Assembly: GCA_964459305.1 (NCBI GenBank)
Contig: CAYWNA010000171.1
Coordinates: 1-28,550, forward strand
Direction: 5' to 3'
Length of the DNA stretch: 28,550 nucleotides
Origin: CAYWNA01 sp964459305
GTDB lineage: Bacteria; Planctomycetota; Planctomycetia; Pirellulales; Pirellulaceae
Shown: one piece after another, positions 7,914 to 16,323 of the stretch
How positions within the stretch are numbered: the first letter of the stretch is position 1
How the letters are laid out: each line of letters begins with the position of its first letter
The notes under the pieces: generated by a model
The model's input: the letters and a program-made list of their open reading frames with translations, nothing else
Told to the model about the DNA's origin: nothing
The model's database searches: none
Translations under genes and position numbers: made by a program

Positions 7914-9962
7914 TCAAGGCCCTCCAGCATCAGGTTCCTGGTCTGTCGAGAGTTGTGAGGTGGTAGGCGTGTCCGGCAGTTCGTTCGGAGCAGGTAGCTC
8001 GCTGGGGGCGACCTGATCTAGGACCGGCTGCTCGGCGGGAGCTGGTATTAGCGCCCCTTCCACGTCTGGTGTAGGAAGAACTTCGGGAGCGTTTTGCTGG
8101 TAAGGACCGCTGCTCACCGGCGGTGGCTGGCACAAGCCGTAGTCGATCGTTCGTGGTGAGAAGTGCCGCGATCGTTCAAGCGCGTCACAGTACGCATCGG
8201 TCGTCCAGGGTCCTTCGGCGAGCGAGACGCTGTCGTAATCCAACAACGACCCTTTGGCGAGGTGGACGTCTCGGATAGCCAGCATATGGTCGACCAGTGA
8301 ACGATAATAGGAACTGTTGGCGTCCGCCAATCGACGCTCGGCCTGGAGTAGCACATCGACCTGCTCGAACCCTTCATCGAACCTTGCCTTGAGAGCTTCT
8401 ACCTCATAATAGGTCGCCACGCGCCGATTCAGATTGGTCTGCATGAGTTGATGGGCACGTTGCAGACTGCGTACGGATTCGCTGAGATCGTGCGTGATGC
8501 GGAACTCCTGTTCCTTCAGCAGCGCCCGTTCACGCGCCAGTTGCAGCTCTGCATTCCGCAATGCGGTGAACTCGCGTCGAAAACCGATCGGCATTTTGAA
8601 CTCCAGGCCAACATCCCATTCCTGGAAATTCCCTGTCGTCATGTTCTGGTAAGCCGACTCAAAGCCGGTCGGACCAGGTGAACGTAGCAAATGGTCGCCC
8701 AAGCCCAGGAAGCGATAGCGAGCCACAACATCGAGTTCCGGCTTGAGGAAGTTTCGTGAGGCGACGACCTCCAGCTCACGACGTTTGATCTGCCATTTCT
8801 GACGCCTCAGTTCGACACGCCGAACGTATGCCTCGTGCAATACAGATTGCCATGAGAAGACCACCTTGGCGATCGAAGGTTCGGTGGCTGGGCGGATCAA
8901 TTGCGGACCATTGGGCGGCATTCCGAGCAGATAACGCAGACTTTCCTCTCGCGAATACAACGTGCTGAGCGCATCCTCCACCGCTGCCTGAAAAGTGAAA
9001 TACTGTGAGCGAAGCTGAGCTTCGTTCTCAGGAGTGCCGCCCCGCAAGCCGATCCGGAGTCGTTCGGCGATGTTTCGCCAGGTCACCAGGGAGCTGTCGC
9101 GGCCCGCCAATTTGGCGTCCAAATCGCGATAGGCGAAATAGAGATCCCAATAGGCCTGCTCGACGTCCTTAACCAGTTCGATGACTCCACGTTCGAAGTC
9201 CGTCAGACTGATGTCCGTGTTGATACGAGCCAGAAGCACGCCGTTCGCGCCGCCGGCCGTTGCGTTGGGTCCCGCGATCCGATTGAACTCCACTCCCGCT
9301 CCCTGCAGCAACGGTTGACGGTATTCCGCTTCGTAATCGGTCTGATACACGCTGTTGAACCGCCACGATGGAATCGGGACCTCTGTGCGGTAGTAGTTGA
9401 TGCGGTGCCTTAGCGCGAATTGCGCTCCGGTGGCGGTCGTCTTGCCTAGTTCGAAGTTATAGGTACTGTCGTTTTGCTGTCGTGTGGGTGGGTATAAACC
9501 TGTGAACGTCCGGTTTTCGCCGCGGTCCCACTGAGTCCAGAATAGGCTGGACTCAAACTTAGCGTCGAAAGCGCTGAGCGCGGCTTCGACACTAGCGCTG
9601 GGGTTGGTTTCCGCCAAAGCCGGGTTAAACACTGTTTGTGATCCCGACGGACCCGCCACCACGCTGCCGCCCAAGTTCCGGATCACACTGCTGTTGGTCA
9701 TTGCCAAACGGACGGCGTCGGCCAAAAGCAGATCAAGTGGTTCCTGATCGCGGGGATTATCGATGGCACGGGGGCCGGTTGTGGCTGCGATCTCCGGATC
9801 CAAGATTGTGTCTACATCGGGATACTCGATCTCCGTCGCAAAGTGTTCATGCGGTCCGATTTGGTGTTCCGGGAAACAAAACTCTTTGCGACCGAACCCA
9901 CAGCCTGATAACACCAGCGTGAGTGTCAGCAGGGCGGTCAACATGTAGCGGTCAAAGAGCAT
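7914..9962 (-). CDS. TolC-family outer-membrane efflux lipoprotein
   Basis: The product has 682 residues from the ATG at 9962, chosen because it yields a lipoprotein signal peptide with the lipobox LSGC (Cys21). Starts at 9944 and 10019 are open too. The body has the two long helical-hairpin repeats of outer-membrane efflux proteins: for example ELVKDVEQAYWDLYFAYRDL and a LRSQYFTFQAAVEDA helix in the first half, and ELQLARERALLKEQEF with ALKARFDEGFEQVDVLLQAE in the second, plus strand segments such as EYRQPLLQGAGVEF. About 100 extra C-terminal residues are rich in proline and glutamate (LIPAPAEQPVLD) and probably disordered. It should form the outer-membrane channel for the adaptor and ABC genes encoded divergently from 11478. 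Confidence 0.9.
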   Translation of the reverse strand: MLFDRYMLTALLTLTLVLSGCGFGRKEFCFPEHQIGPHEHFATEIEYPDVDTILDPEIAATTGPRAIDNPRDQEPLDLLLADAVRLAMTNSSVIRNLGGSVVAGPSGSQTVFNPALAETNPSASVEAALSAFDAKFESSLFWTQWDRGENRTFTGLYPPTRQQNDSTYNFELGKTTATGAQFALRHRINYYRTEVPIPSWRFNSVYQTDYEAEYRQPLLQGAGVEFNRIAGPNATAGGANGVLLARINTDISLTDFERGVIELVKDVEQAYWDLYFAYRDLDAKLAGRDSSLVTWRNIAERLRIGLRGGTPENEAQLRSQYFTFQAAVEDALSTLYSREESLRYLLGMPPNGPQLIRPATEPSIAKVVFSWQSVLHEAYVRRVELRRQKWQIKRRELEVVASRNFLKPELDVVARYRFLGLGDHLLRSPGPTGFESAYQNMTTGNFQEWDVGLEFKMPIGFRREFTALRNAELQLARERALLKEQEFRITHDLSESVRSLQRAHQLMQTNLNRRVATYYEVEALKARFDEGFEQVDVLLQAERRLADANSSYYRSLVDHMLAIRDVHLAKGSLLDYDSVSLAEGPWTTDAYCDALERSRHFSPRTIDYGLCQPPPVSSGPYQQNAPEVLPTPDVEGALIPAPAEQPVLDQVAPSELPAPNELPDTPTTSQLSTDQEPDAGGP

Positions 9963-10260
9963 AGCCGTGTTGCCTGACGAGCGACGTAGCAGATCGGTGT
10001 AAGGCCGTGCTGTGCGCACAAGGAGACCTCGGACGACGACCTATCCTCTTATCGACGGTGGGAATATAACGACTGGAGTGATTTTGCCGATCTTCAGAAA
10101 TGGGAACCCTCGGTAGATAGGGTAAACTGCGTGGACTGTTCGGGTTCTGGTGCGGGAGAAGGGCCTTGATTTGTGGTGTCTTCCTGTCATGCGATTGATA
10201 TGAGTTGGCTCCAATTTCGTTCGGGTCTCTTCAGTGCCAACGGCACGTTCCTATGTCAGC

Positions 10261-10335
10261 CCAGGGTTGCGCGACGCTCGTTACGTTCGCGTCGCTCCAC
10301 CCTGGACTGGCTTGGGGTCGTCCCTTTGGGACTGA
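10261..10335. repeat. double-hairpin intergenic repeat (family E)
   Basis: The first hairpin has outer arms CCAGGG (10261-10266) and CCCTGG (10300-10305) and inner arms GCGACGC (10271-10277) and GCGTCGC (10289-10295). A second short hairpin, GTCCC-TTT-GGGAC, follows at about 10319-10331. It fills the centre of the 486-base gap between the TolC-like start (9962) and the end of the small exported protein (10449). The rest of that gap shows no credible gene. It may be a repeat element, or it may end the upstream transcript; no T-run follows. Confidence 0.65.
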
Positions 10336-10448
10336 AAGAGAAACAGGCACGAAGCAGTCCATTCGATGGCTGCAAACCGAACACGCCCGGCTCGAACGGT
10401 CCCTGGGATCGGAAATGCTCACCGGGCCGGCATCTGCATCGTCCACTG

Positions 10449-11048
10449 TTACGGGACGACAAAGATGGTGCCTACGATGAGTCCGGCCTCGATTAGACCG
10501 GCGTCTACCTGTAGCGGAGGTCGTTGATACAAACAGGGTGCGCCGCTGCCGGCGCGGAAGTGGCCAAGCGTGCTGACGGGACACCGTGGTGGGTTGATGG
10601 CGGCAGCGTAAGGTAGCGCTGGAATCGTCAGGAAAAATCGACTGCCCGAAGCGAGCGGTTGGACCAGCGGGTGTCGCATTTGACCGTGCCGCTCCAGCAT
10701 CGTGTCCTCGAAATAGGTCGGCCGATACCGAAGCTCTGAGGGGAGCCAATGAAAGTCCATTGGGGTCCACTGACTGCCACGGTCAATGCCGGCACTGCCC
10801 GGATGATCGTCAAACAGAACCTGACTCAGGTCGGGTGGCATGAGACCTTCGCGCACGCTTGAATCCGGCAACTCGGCCGCCAAGGGTTGCAGTCCCTGCT
10901 GCAGCACGTCTTGCGGCGGAGTTTTCAAGAACGACGGTGTCTGTTTAGGTTGGAGGTCTTCGGCGTCCTGTTGGGCTGTGGCAGCAGTACCGGCCAGCAC
11001 GGTGGCGGCGCTTAGCACCAGGGCGAATGTGTATGTTGTGCAACGCAT
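10449..11048 (-). CDS. small exported protein of a planctomycete-type conserved family, function unknown
   Basis: The product has 199 residues from the ATG at 11048, which starts a clear signal peptide (MRCTTYTFALVLSAATVLAG, cleavage near ATAQQ). The mature part is soluble, with a proline-rich first third and then a block (LRYRPTYFEDTMLERHG, a RFFLTIPALPYAAAI strand and LGHFRAGSGAPC) that I recall from other planctomycete secreted proteins without a named function. The C-terminus is hydrophobic and glycine-rich (AGLIEAGLIVGTIFVVP), perhaps membrane-inserting. It precedes the TolC-like gene on the same strand and lies back to back with the efflux operon, so a role in or near the exporter is possible but unproven. 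Confidence 0.7.
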   Translation of the reverse strand: MRCTTYTFALVLSAATVLAGTAATAQQDAEDLQPKQTPSFLKTPPQDVLQQGLQPLAAELPDSSVREGLMPPDLSQVLFDDHPGSAGIDRGSQWTPMDFHWLPSELRYRPTYFEDTMLERHGQMRHPLVQPLASGSRFFLTIPALPYAAAINPPRCPVSTLGHFRAGSGAPCLYQRPPLQVDAGLIEAGLIVGTIFVVP

Positions 11049-11477
11049 GATGATGGTTTCCCGACTCTCGGCAACACCGTTTCTCTGCAATACCATCGGC
11101 GGAAGCGAAACCGAGCCCGCTGAGCCTGAGTAGACTCCATTGGGCTGGGAGCTTGGAGCTCCTTCCCATCGGTCTGGGATTGGTGCCCATCGCATCGTGT
11201 CGTCAGCGCATGCCAGTTGGCTCAATCAAAACTCTAATAATCGTCACATTCCCCCCATTTTGCTTGTTCTTGATGCCTCCCGAGTGGTTCCCCGGCGGCG
11301 ACTTGCGGTGTGGCGTTGTCCCAAGCAGAATTGGGAAGATGGGCGGTTTGTGGCGAAAAACGCTGCGGGACCGGCTCGGCGCCTATTGGGAATAACCTGG
11401 GCTGCGCCGAATCAGTGCCTGGTGGCACCGCTCCGTAATGCACGAGACTTGAGAACTCTCTGGCCTCAAGGAAAGCC
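11049..11477. promoter_or_regulatory. divergent intergenic region of the efflux locus
   Basis: These 429 bases separate oppositely transcribed genes and must hold both promoters. I cannot assign -35/-10 boxes or an operator with confidence. The AT-richest part is around 11225-11275 (AATCAAAACTCTAATAATCG, then CCCCCCATTTT). No regulator gene is next to it. Confidence 0.4.
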
Positions 11478-12212
11478 GTGGCGAACGACAGCGCAGAATC
11501 CGAATCAGCCACCACTGCTAACGGCAGCGAGCCACCTGTGTGGGGGTGGTTGTTGATGGTCTGGATGGCGCTGACGGTCGTCCTCAATGGCGCGATTTGG
11601 ACCACGGGCGTCACCGATCATCGATTGGCACAGGCTGTGGAGGACGGGGCGGCCGAGGTCGAGAAGCAGCATGTTGGTGAAGAGAATGAGGATGTCGTTC
11701 GAAAGGAAATCCAGACACAGCGCGACACCTTGCGCTTTTGGACGGTGATTACCGCGATTCGCGATTTCGTGATCGCCCCGTTGTTTCTCGGACTGCGCGC
11801 GTTAGCTGTAGCGATCGCGCTGAGTGCTGTGGCAGCGACGGCCGGCCGGCCAGTGCGGTTCGACGAGTCCATGCACGAGTGTGTGGCCTGGCAAGGAGTT
11901 TGGGTGACTGGTTTGGCCGTGCGCGTGGTGCTTATGTTGGCACTGGACCGGTCGGCCATTTCCACGTCGGTGCAGATGTTTTTGGCAGAGGAGTCCTACA
12001 CGGCGAGCAGATGGCTGTTTTACGAGCAGCTTGATTGCTTTGCATTGATCGGTTGGCTGGGAATGGTATGGGGCGGTTGGCGTCGCGGTCAAGCGGGTCT
12101 ACTGATGGCGGTGATTGCCTGTGCTCTGCTCGCCGCGATCGACGTGGGGATCCATGGAAGCGCATCGGTGGTGGTGAATCTCGGCATGCGAATGTCGTTG
12201 ATGCCGCAGTAA
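11478..12212 (+). CDS. polytopic membrane protein of unknown function, first gene of the efflux operon
   Basis: The product has 244 residues from a GTG start at 11478 with AAGGA just upstream. The first 20 residues are polar. They are followed by a helix (about 22-42), a charged coil-like stretch of about 40 residues (EVEKQHVGEENEDVVRKEIQ), then four further hydrophobic segments at about 90-118, 140-158, 185-202 and 207-228. The five-helix layout is reminiscent of Yip1-like membrane proteins, but no motif proves it. The adaptor gene begins 39 bases later on the same strand. By position it may be an accessory inner-membrane part of the exporter. I do not recognise the family. Confidence 0.75.
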   Translation: MANDSAESESATTANGSEPPVWGWLLMVWMALTVVLNGAIWTTGVTDHRLAQAVEDGAAEVEKQHVGEENEDVVRKEIQTQRDTLRFWTVITAIRDFVIAPLFLGLRALAVAIALSAVAATAGRPVRFDESMHECVAWQGVWVTGLAVRVVLMLALDRSAISTSVQMFLAEESYTASRWLFYEQLDCFALIGWLGMVWGGWRRGQAGLLMAVIACALLAAIDVGIHGSASVVVNLGMRMSLMPQ

Positions 12213-12251
12213 GGAAAACGCTCGATATCAGCAGACGAACGAAAGAGAATC

Positions 12252-13622
12252 ATGCGACGGATTGTTATCATACTTTCTCTGTTGGCGGTCGCGATCACGG
12301 CCGTCGTGGTAGCCAATCTCCGTCGTAACGCGGATATGTTCGGGGTCGATTGGCGCATCGAGAAACAACTGCCGTCCAAGAAGGTAGTTACAGAACTTCC
12401 GCAGAGACGGGAGATCGTACAGACGATCACCGCACCGGGCACCATCGAGTTAATTGATGAGGCCGATATTGCCTCCCAGATTATGGGACAGGTCGAGGCC
12501 GTCCACGTGGAAAAGGGCGATCTGGTCAAAAAAGACGATCTGCTGGTGGAACTTGATGATGAAGACGCGAACGCCCGGCTGGAATCGACCGAGGCGCGGA
12601 TTGAGCGTTTGAAAGCAGCCATCGAGTTGGCAGAGGCGGATTTGAATAAGGCAACCGTCGACGCGGCCGGCTATCGGAAATTGGAGGCGCGCGGTTTCTC
12701 CACTCCCAACGAGGTCCGCGATGGAGAGACAACGCTCACCAAAATGGAAGCTACTCTGGAGATGAAAGAACATGACTTGAAAGAGAGCTTTGCGATGCGC
12801 CGCAACAGCGAGAAGGATGTGGAGCGAACAGAGATTCGCGCGCCGATGGATGGAACCGTGATCTACCATAATGTTGAGGTGGGCGAAGTGGTGATTGCGG
12901 GCACAACGAATCTGCCGGGGACGGTGTTGATGACCATTGGGGACATGAGCAAGATGCGCGTGCGCACGGACGTTGATGAAACCGATTTGAAATTGGTGCA
13001 GGCGGACCAACCGGCCCGCATTTACTTGCGCGCCGACCAGGCAGTTCCGATTCCAGGTACGGTCGACTTGATTTCACCGAAGGGCACCAGATTAGGCGAA
13101 GTTGTCAGCTTCGAGACGCTGATCAGCGTGGATGGCAAACATGATGCTCTGCGTCCCGAGATGACCGCCACCGTGGAGATTGAAGTGAAGCGGTCGGACA
13201 ACGCCTTGAGTCTGCCTGCACAGGCGGTCGTGAATCGGCGTTTTCGGGATTTGCCCGACAAGCCGTTGTTTCGAGATTGGATTGAGCGACAGCCTGTCAC
13301 GCCGGCCGACAAGGGAAAAGACCTGGCTTTGCGGTACGTTACGTTGGTTTTCTTGTACGAAGACGGAATCGCTCGCGCCAAGCCGGTGAAGACCGGGATC
13401 AGCGATCAGGAGTGGATCGAGATACTCGACGGAGTGACAGCCGACGATACGGTGATCGTGGGCCCCTTTCGATCGCTCGACGAGATGGAGGACGGTCAGC
13501 CGGTCGAAATCGAGAAGAAGGAGGATTCGGAAGAGGACGATACCACGGAAAAGGAATCCACGGTGGCTCCGGATCGGAAGGAACAGGATTCCGAGGAGGC
13601 TGAGGAGCGTTCGAGCAATTAG
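12252..13622 (+). CDS. HlyD/MacA-type periplasmic adaptor (membrane fusion protein)
   Basis: The product has 456 residues. One N-terminal membrane anchor (about residues 4-22) is followed by the lipoyl/barrel-sandwich half-motif (GQVEAVHVEKGDLVKKDDLLVELD). A long coiled-coil hairpin (about 95-190, RIERLKAAIELAEADL and the stretch after EVRDGE) leads into the second lipoyl half (IRAPMDGTVIYHNVEVGEVV). A beta-barrel domain (MRVRTDVDETDLKLVQ) and a membrane-proximal region follow. It should bridge the inner-membrane ABC permease and the TolC-like channel. The last 35 residues are very acidic (EKKEDSEEDDTTEKES), unlike typical MacA. The start is preceded by a purine-rich AAAGAGA. The ATPase gene starts 166 bases downstream, beyond a palindromic repeat. 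Confidence 0.93.
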   Translation: MRRIVIILSLLAVAITAVVVANLRRNADMFGVDWRIEKQLPSKKVVTELPQRREIVQTITAPGTIELIDEADIASQIMGQVEAVHVEKGDLVKKDDLLVELDDEDANARLESTEARIERLKAAIELAEADLNKATVDAAGYRKLEARGFSTPNEVRDGETTLTKMEATLEMKEHDLKESFAMRRNSEKDVERTEIRAPMDGTVIYHNVEVGEVVIAGTTNLPGTVLMTIGDMSKMRVRTDVDETDLKLVQADQPARIYLRADQAVPIPGTVDLISPKGTRLGEVVSFETLISVDGKHDALRPEMTATVEIEVKRSDNALSLPAQAVVNRRFRDLPDKPLFRDWIERQPVTPADKGKDLALRYVTLVFLYEDGIARAKPVKTGISDQEWIEILDGVTADDTVIVGPFRSLDEMEDGQPVEIEKKEDSEEDDTTEKESTVAPDRKEQDSEEAEERSSN

Positions 13623-13651
13623 TGTCGTAGTTCGCTCCGAGGTTGTGAAGA

Positions 13652-13717
13652 AATCAGCCGCTGGGCGCTAGCCCACGGTTGCCGCCGGAACCGGACGCTA
13701 GCGCGTGCCGGCTGATT
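13652..13717. repeat. paired inverted hairpin repeat (family B) inside the efflux operon
   Basis: The ends are inverted repeats AATCAGCCG (13652-13660) and CGGCTGATT (13709-13717). Each half carries its own small hairpin: TGGGC-GCTA-GCCCA on the left and ACGC-TAGC-GCGT on the right. The unit lies between the adaptor stop and the ATPase start, where it could affect mRNA stability or processing. I recall similar GCGCTAGC-centred repeats in other planctomycete genomes; this cannot be checked here. Confidence 0.8.
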
Positions 13718-13788
13718 ACGCTCCGCGAACCAAACGTATTGTTCGCGGAGAAACAACGACTATCCGAGGGCAAGTCGGGGACGGAATC

Positions 13789-14634
13789 ATGACGGCAGGC
13801 GAGCCATTGATCCGACTGGCCGGGATCACCAAAGAATATCAAATGGGTGCCGAGTTGGTGCGCGCCCTGCGTGGTGTTGATCTGAAGATCTACCCAAACG
13901 AGATGGTAGCCATCATGGGTTCGTCCGGTTCCGGCAAATCTACGATTCTCAACATTCTGGGAATGCTGGATGTGCCAACCGCCGGGAGTTACTGGCTCGA
14001 TGGAGACGATGTTTCCCGACTTTCCCAATCGGCGTTGGCACGAGTTCGCGGTCGCCGCATCGGCTTTGTGTTTCAGACCTTCGAATTGTTGCCGCGACAA
14101 ACCGCATTGCGAAATGTCGAGTTACCTTTGATTTACGCGGGAGCTTCGCGGCGCCGAGCGAGGGCCATCGAAGCGCTGGAACGAGTTGGCTTGCAGGATC
14201 GCATGAAGCACCGTCCCAACCAATTGTCGGGCGGGCAACGGCAGCGAGTGGCCGTCGCGCGTGCACTCGTCCAGCGGCCTGCAATCCTATTGGCCGACGA
14301 GCCAACGGGGAACCTCGACAGTCGTACGGGCGAAGAGATTCTGAAATTGTTTGACGTATTACATCGCGAGGGCCAGACAATTGTGGTAGTGACCCACGAG
14401 CAAGATATCGCACAACGGTGCCGCCGCATCGTGCGTCTCAAGGATGGCGAAATAGAATCGGAGGAGATTGTCTCTTCGGAAGACCCATCTTCCGATGCCC
14501 CGGAACCTGAAGCCCCGCAGGCGGCGAGCGACACACCCCCAACAGCAACATCGGATGACGCCGCGAATTGCGAACACTCAGATGACAACGAGGCGAAAGG
14601 CGACGATGATCCAGCGGGACTGACGGAGAATTGA
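13789..14634 (+). CDS. ABC transporter ATP-binding protein, LolD/MacB type
   Basis: The product has 281 residues from the ATG at 13789, chosen because the upstream in-frame part is read from the repeat and has no family character. Motifs are complete: Walker A GSSGSGKS (44-51), Q-loop Gln96, signature LSGGQ (146-150), Walker B ILLADEP (166-172), D-loop GNLDS and H-loop His203 in VTHE. The family is the MacB/LolD/FtsE group, whose ATPases act as mechanotransducers for permeases with a periplasmic domain. After about residue 223 comes a 58-residue acidic, Ser/Pro/Asp-rich tail (SEEIVSSEDPSSDAPEPEA) that standard members lack. The permease begins four bases after the stop codon. Confidence 0.95.
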   Translation: MTAGEPLIRLAGITKEYQMGAELVRALRGVDLKIYPNEMVAIMGSSGSGKSTILNILGMLDVPTAGSYWLDGDDVSRLSQSALARVRGRRIGFVFQTFELLPRQTALRNVELPLIYAGASRRRARAIEALERVGLQDRMKHRPNQLSGGQRQRVAVARALVQRPAILLADEPTGNLDSRTGEEILKLFDVLHREGQTIVVVTHEQDIAQRCRRIVRLKDGEIESEEIVSSEDPSSDAPEPEAPQAASDTPPTATSDDAANCEHSDDNEAKGDDDPAGLTEN

Positions 14635-14638
14635 CGGC

Positions 14639-15853
14639 ATGTTGGTGTTGGCGAACGTTTACAACGCGCTCGAACAGCTTGTGACGCACAAGATGCGCTC
14701 CCTGCTCACGATCTTGGCAATCGTCATTGCAGTCAGTGCGACGATTACGGTGGTCAGTTTCGTACAGGGCTTCACGCGGTACGTATCCGATTTCTTGGAA
14801 GGGTTGGGGACCAATGCTATTTGGATCGTACCGCAACGCCCTGTCGGTGAAGCGGGACAGGCGCTGGGGCGTGTGGAGATGGATGAAGATGACTTGCGAG
14901 CCGTTGAAATGGAATGCTCGGCCCTGCGACGAGTGTCGCCGATTGTGCCCCAGGGTGGCGTCCAGGTTCGATTTGGCCGCGACGAGATCGCCGTCAACGT
15001 CGAGGGAGTAGCGCCATCTTACCACATCGTGCGGAATTTTGCCGTCGACAAGGGACGCCCCTTCGCGGCTGCCGATATCGAGCGAGCACACCAGGTATGC
15101 GTGGTGGGGCGGGAGGTTCTCCGCAAGTTGGACATCGACGAAGGAATCGTCGGATCCAATCTGTTGATTGAAAACCGCCGTTTTCGCGTCATCGGTGTGT
15201 TAGAGAGCAAGGGAAGCTTTTTTGGACAGAGCCAAGACGAAATTATCCTGATTCCATACACCACCGCTTTGAAGATGTACCCGCACTTTCGCCGTTTCAT
15301 CATCATGGCCGCTGAAGCCAAATCGGCGGAGGCTGTACCGGAGGCAAAGGCTCAAATCAGTAGTCTGCTGCGACGGCGCCACGGTCTTGAGGCGCACCAG
15401 CCGAATGACTTCATCGTGCAGACTCAAGGCGAGATTCTGACCGCGTTCAATCAAATGGGGAACATTGCCGTCATGGTGTTGGCCGGAATCGTGGGGATCA
15501 GCCTGTTGGTGGGCGGGATCGGCATCATGAATGTGATGTTGGTGAGCGTCACGGAACGGACTCGTGAAATCGGACTACGCAAGGCGGTCGGAGCGCGTCG
15601 GAGAGACATTCTGCTGCAGTTCCTGACCGAGGCCATGACGTTGAGTCTGATTGGCGGGGGCCTGGGGATTTTGCTCGGTTACTCGCTCAGCACCTTGGTC
15701 AGCCTCCATCCTCGCATGGTCGATGTGGTCGTGCCGTTGTGGGCCGTGTTTCTCGGGTTTGGCATCTCGGCCGGAACCGGCGTGATATTCGGTATTGTGC
15801 CGGCAATCAAGGCGGCACTGCTCAACCCGATCGACGCGCTGCGACATGAATGA
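14639..15853 (+). CDS. ABC transporter permease, MacB/FtsX type
   Basis: The product has 404 residues, with GGAG upstream and only four bases after the ATPase stop. The first transmembrane helix (about 20-44) is followed by a MacB_PCD periplasmic domain (about 45-270). An FtsX domain with three helices (about 278-300, 330-352, 365-388) ends in the usual INPIDALRHE-like sequence (LLNPIDALRHE). The cytoplasmic coupling motif TERTREIGLRKAVGARRRDI is present. Together with the adaptor and TolC-like protein it should form a tripartite exporter; substrates of such systems include macrolides, peptides, siderophores and lipoproteins, and none can be chosen here. The length is normal for the single-domain permease type. 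Confidence 0.95.
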   Translation: MLVLANVYNALEQLVTHKMRSLLTILAIVIAVSATITVVSFVQGFTRYVSDFLEGLGTNAIWIVPQRPVGEAGQALGRVEMDEDDLRAVEMECSALRRVSPIVPQGGVQVRFGRDEIAVNVEGVAPSYHIVRNFAVDKGRPFAAADIERAHQVCVVGREVLRKLDIDEGIVGSNLLIENRRFRVIGVLESKGSFFGQSQDEIILIPYTTALKMYPHFRRFIIMAAEAKSAEAVPEAKAQISSLLRRRHGLEAHQPNDFIVQTQGEILTAFNQMGNIAVMVLAGIVGISLLVGGIGIMNVMLVSVTERTREIGLRKAVGARRRDILLQFLTEAMTLSLIGGGLGILLGYSLSTLVSLHPRMVDVVVPLWAVFLGFGISAGTGVIFGIVPAIKAALLNPIDALRHE

Positions 15854-15874
15854 ACCTGCGGCGGCTCCGATCGG

Positions 15875-16258
15875 CTACCAGTCCGACCGCGGCTCGGTCA
15901 CGTCGCCTGGCAGCCAGTGGACGGCCCTTTCGGTGCCGCCGGCCGTGTCGATGCGGAGCGTCTCCCATGCTTCGTGGATCTGGCGGCCCGACTCGTCGGT
16001 CTCACCGGAGAAGTCCGCCCCGTCGACCCGCCAGCCGAACGCCAGTTCCGCCAGCGCGGAGTTCCCACCGGGGGAAGTCAGCGTCGACACATGGGGTCTG
16101 CCCTTCTGGCCAGCGTAGCGGTAGCGGACCACCACGCGATCGCCCTGCTTGACGGTAACCTCCGCGTCGTCTCGAACGATCGCCAGCGTCTTCCCCTCGA
16201 TCACCTCTCCCGTTTCGCCGCCCATCGTCGGTCCCACGAAAGCCAACCCAAGGAGCAT
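15875..16258 (-). CDS. short exported DUF6807/PmoA-like protein, probably truncated
   Basis: The product has 127 residues from the ATG at 16258 (GTG at 16267 is an alternative). The hydrophobic stretch LLGLAFVGPTMGG suggests a signal peptide. The segments YRYAGQKGRPHV, LTSPGGNSAL and FGWRVDGADF, then GRQIHEAWETL, look like pieces of the DUF6807 (PmoA-like) family, which is usually about 300 residues. The HHxG-containing segment expected between them is absent and the C-terminal half is missing, so I infer a reduced gene. The frame stays open to 16537, but that part is read from a palindromic repeat. It converges with the permease, 21 bases apart. Family assignment is tentative. Confidence 0.5.
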   Translation of the reverse strand: MLLGLAFVGPTMGGETGEVIEGKTLAIVRDDAEVTVKQGDRVVVRYRYAGQKGRPHVSTLTSPGGNSALAELAFGWRVDGADFSGETDESGRQIHEAWETLRIDTAGGTERAVHWLPGDVTEPRSDW

Positions 16259-16323
16259 GGCCAACACACCTGCCCAGAGCGCAGATTTTGATGTTGCGCT
16301 ATTTCCTTCTTGCCGTGTCTCTT

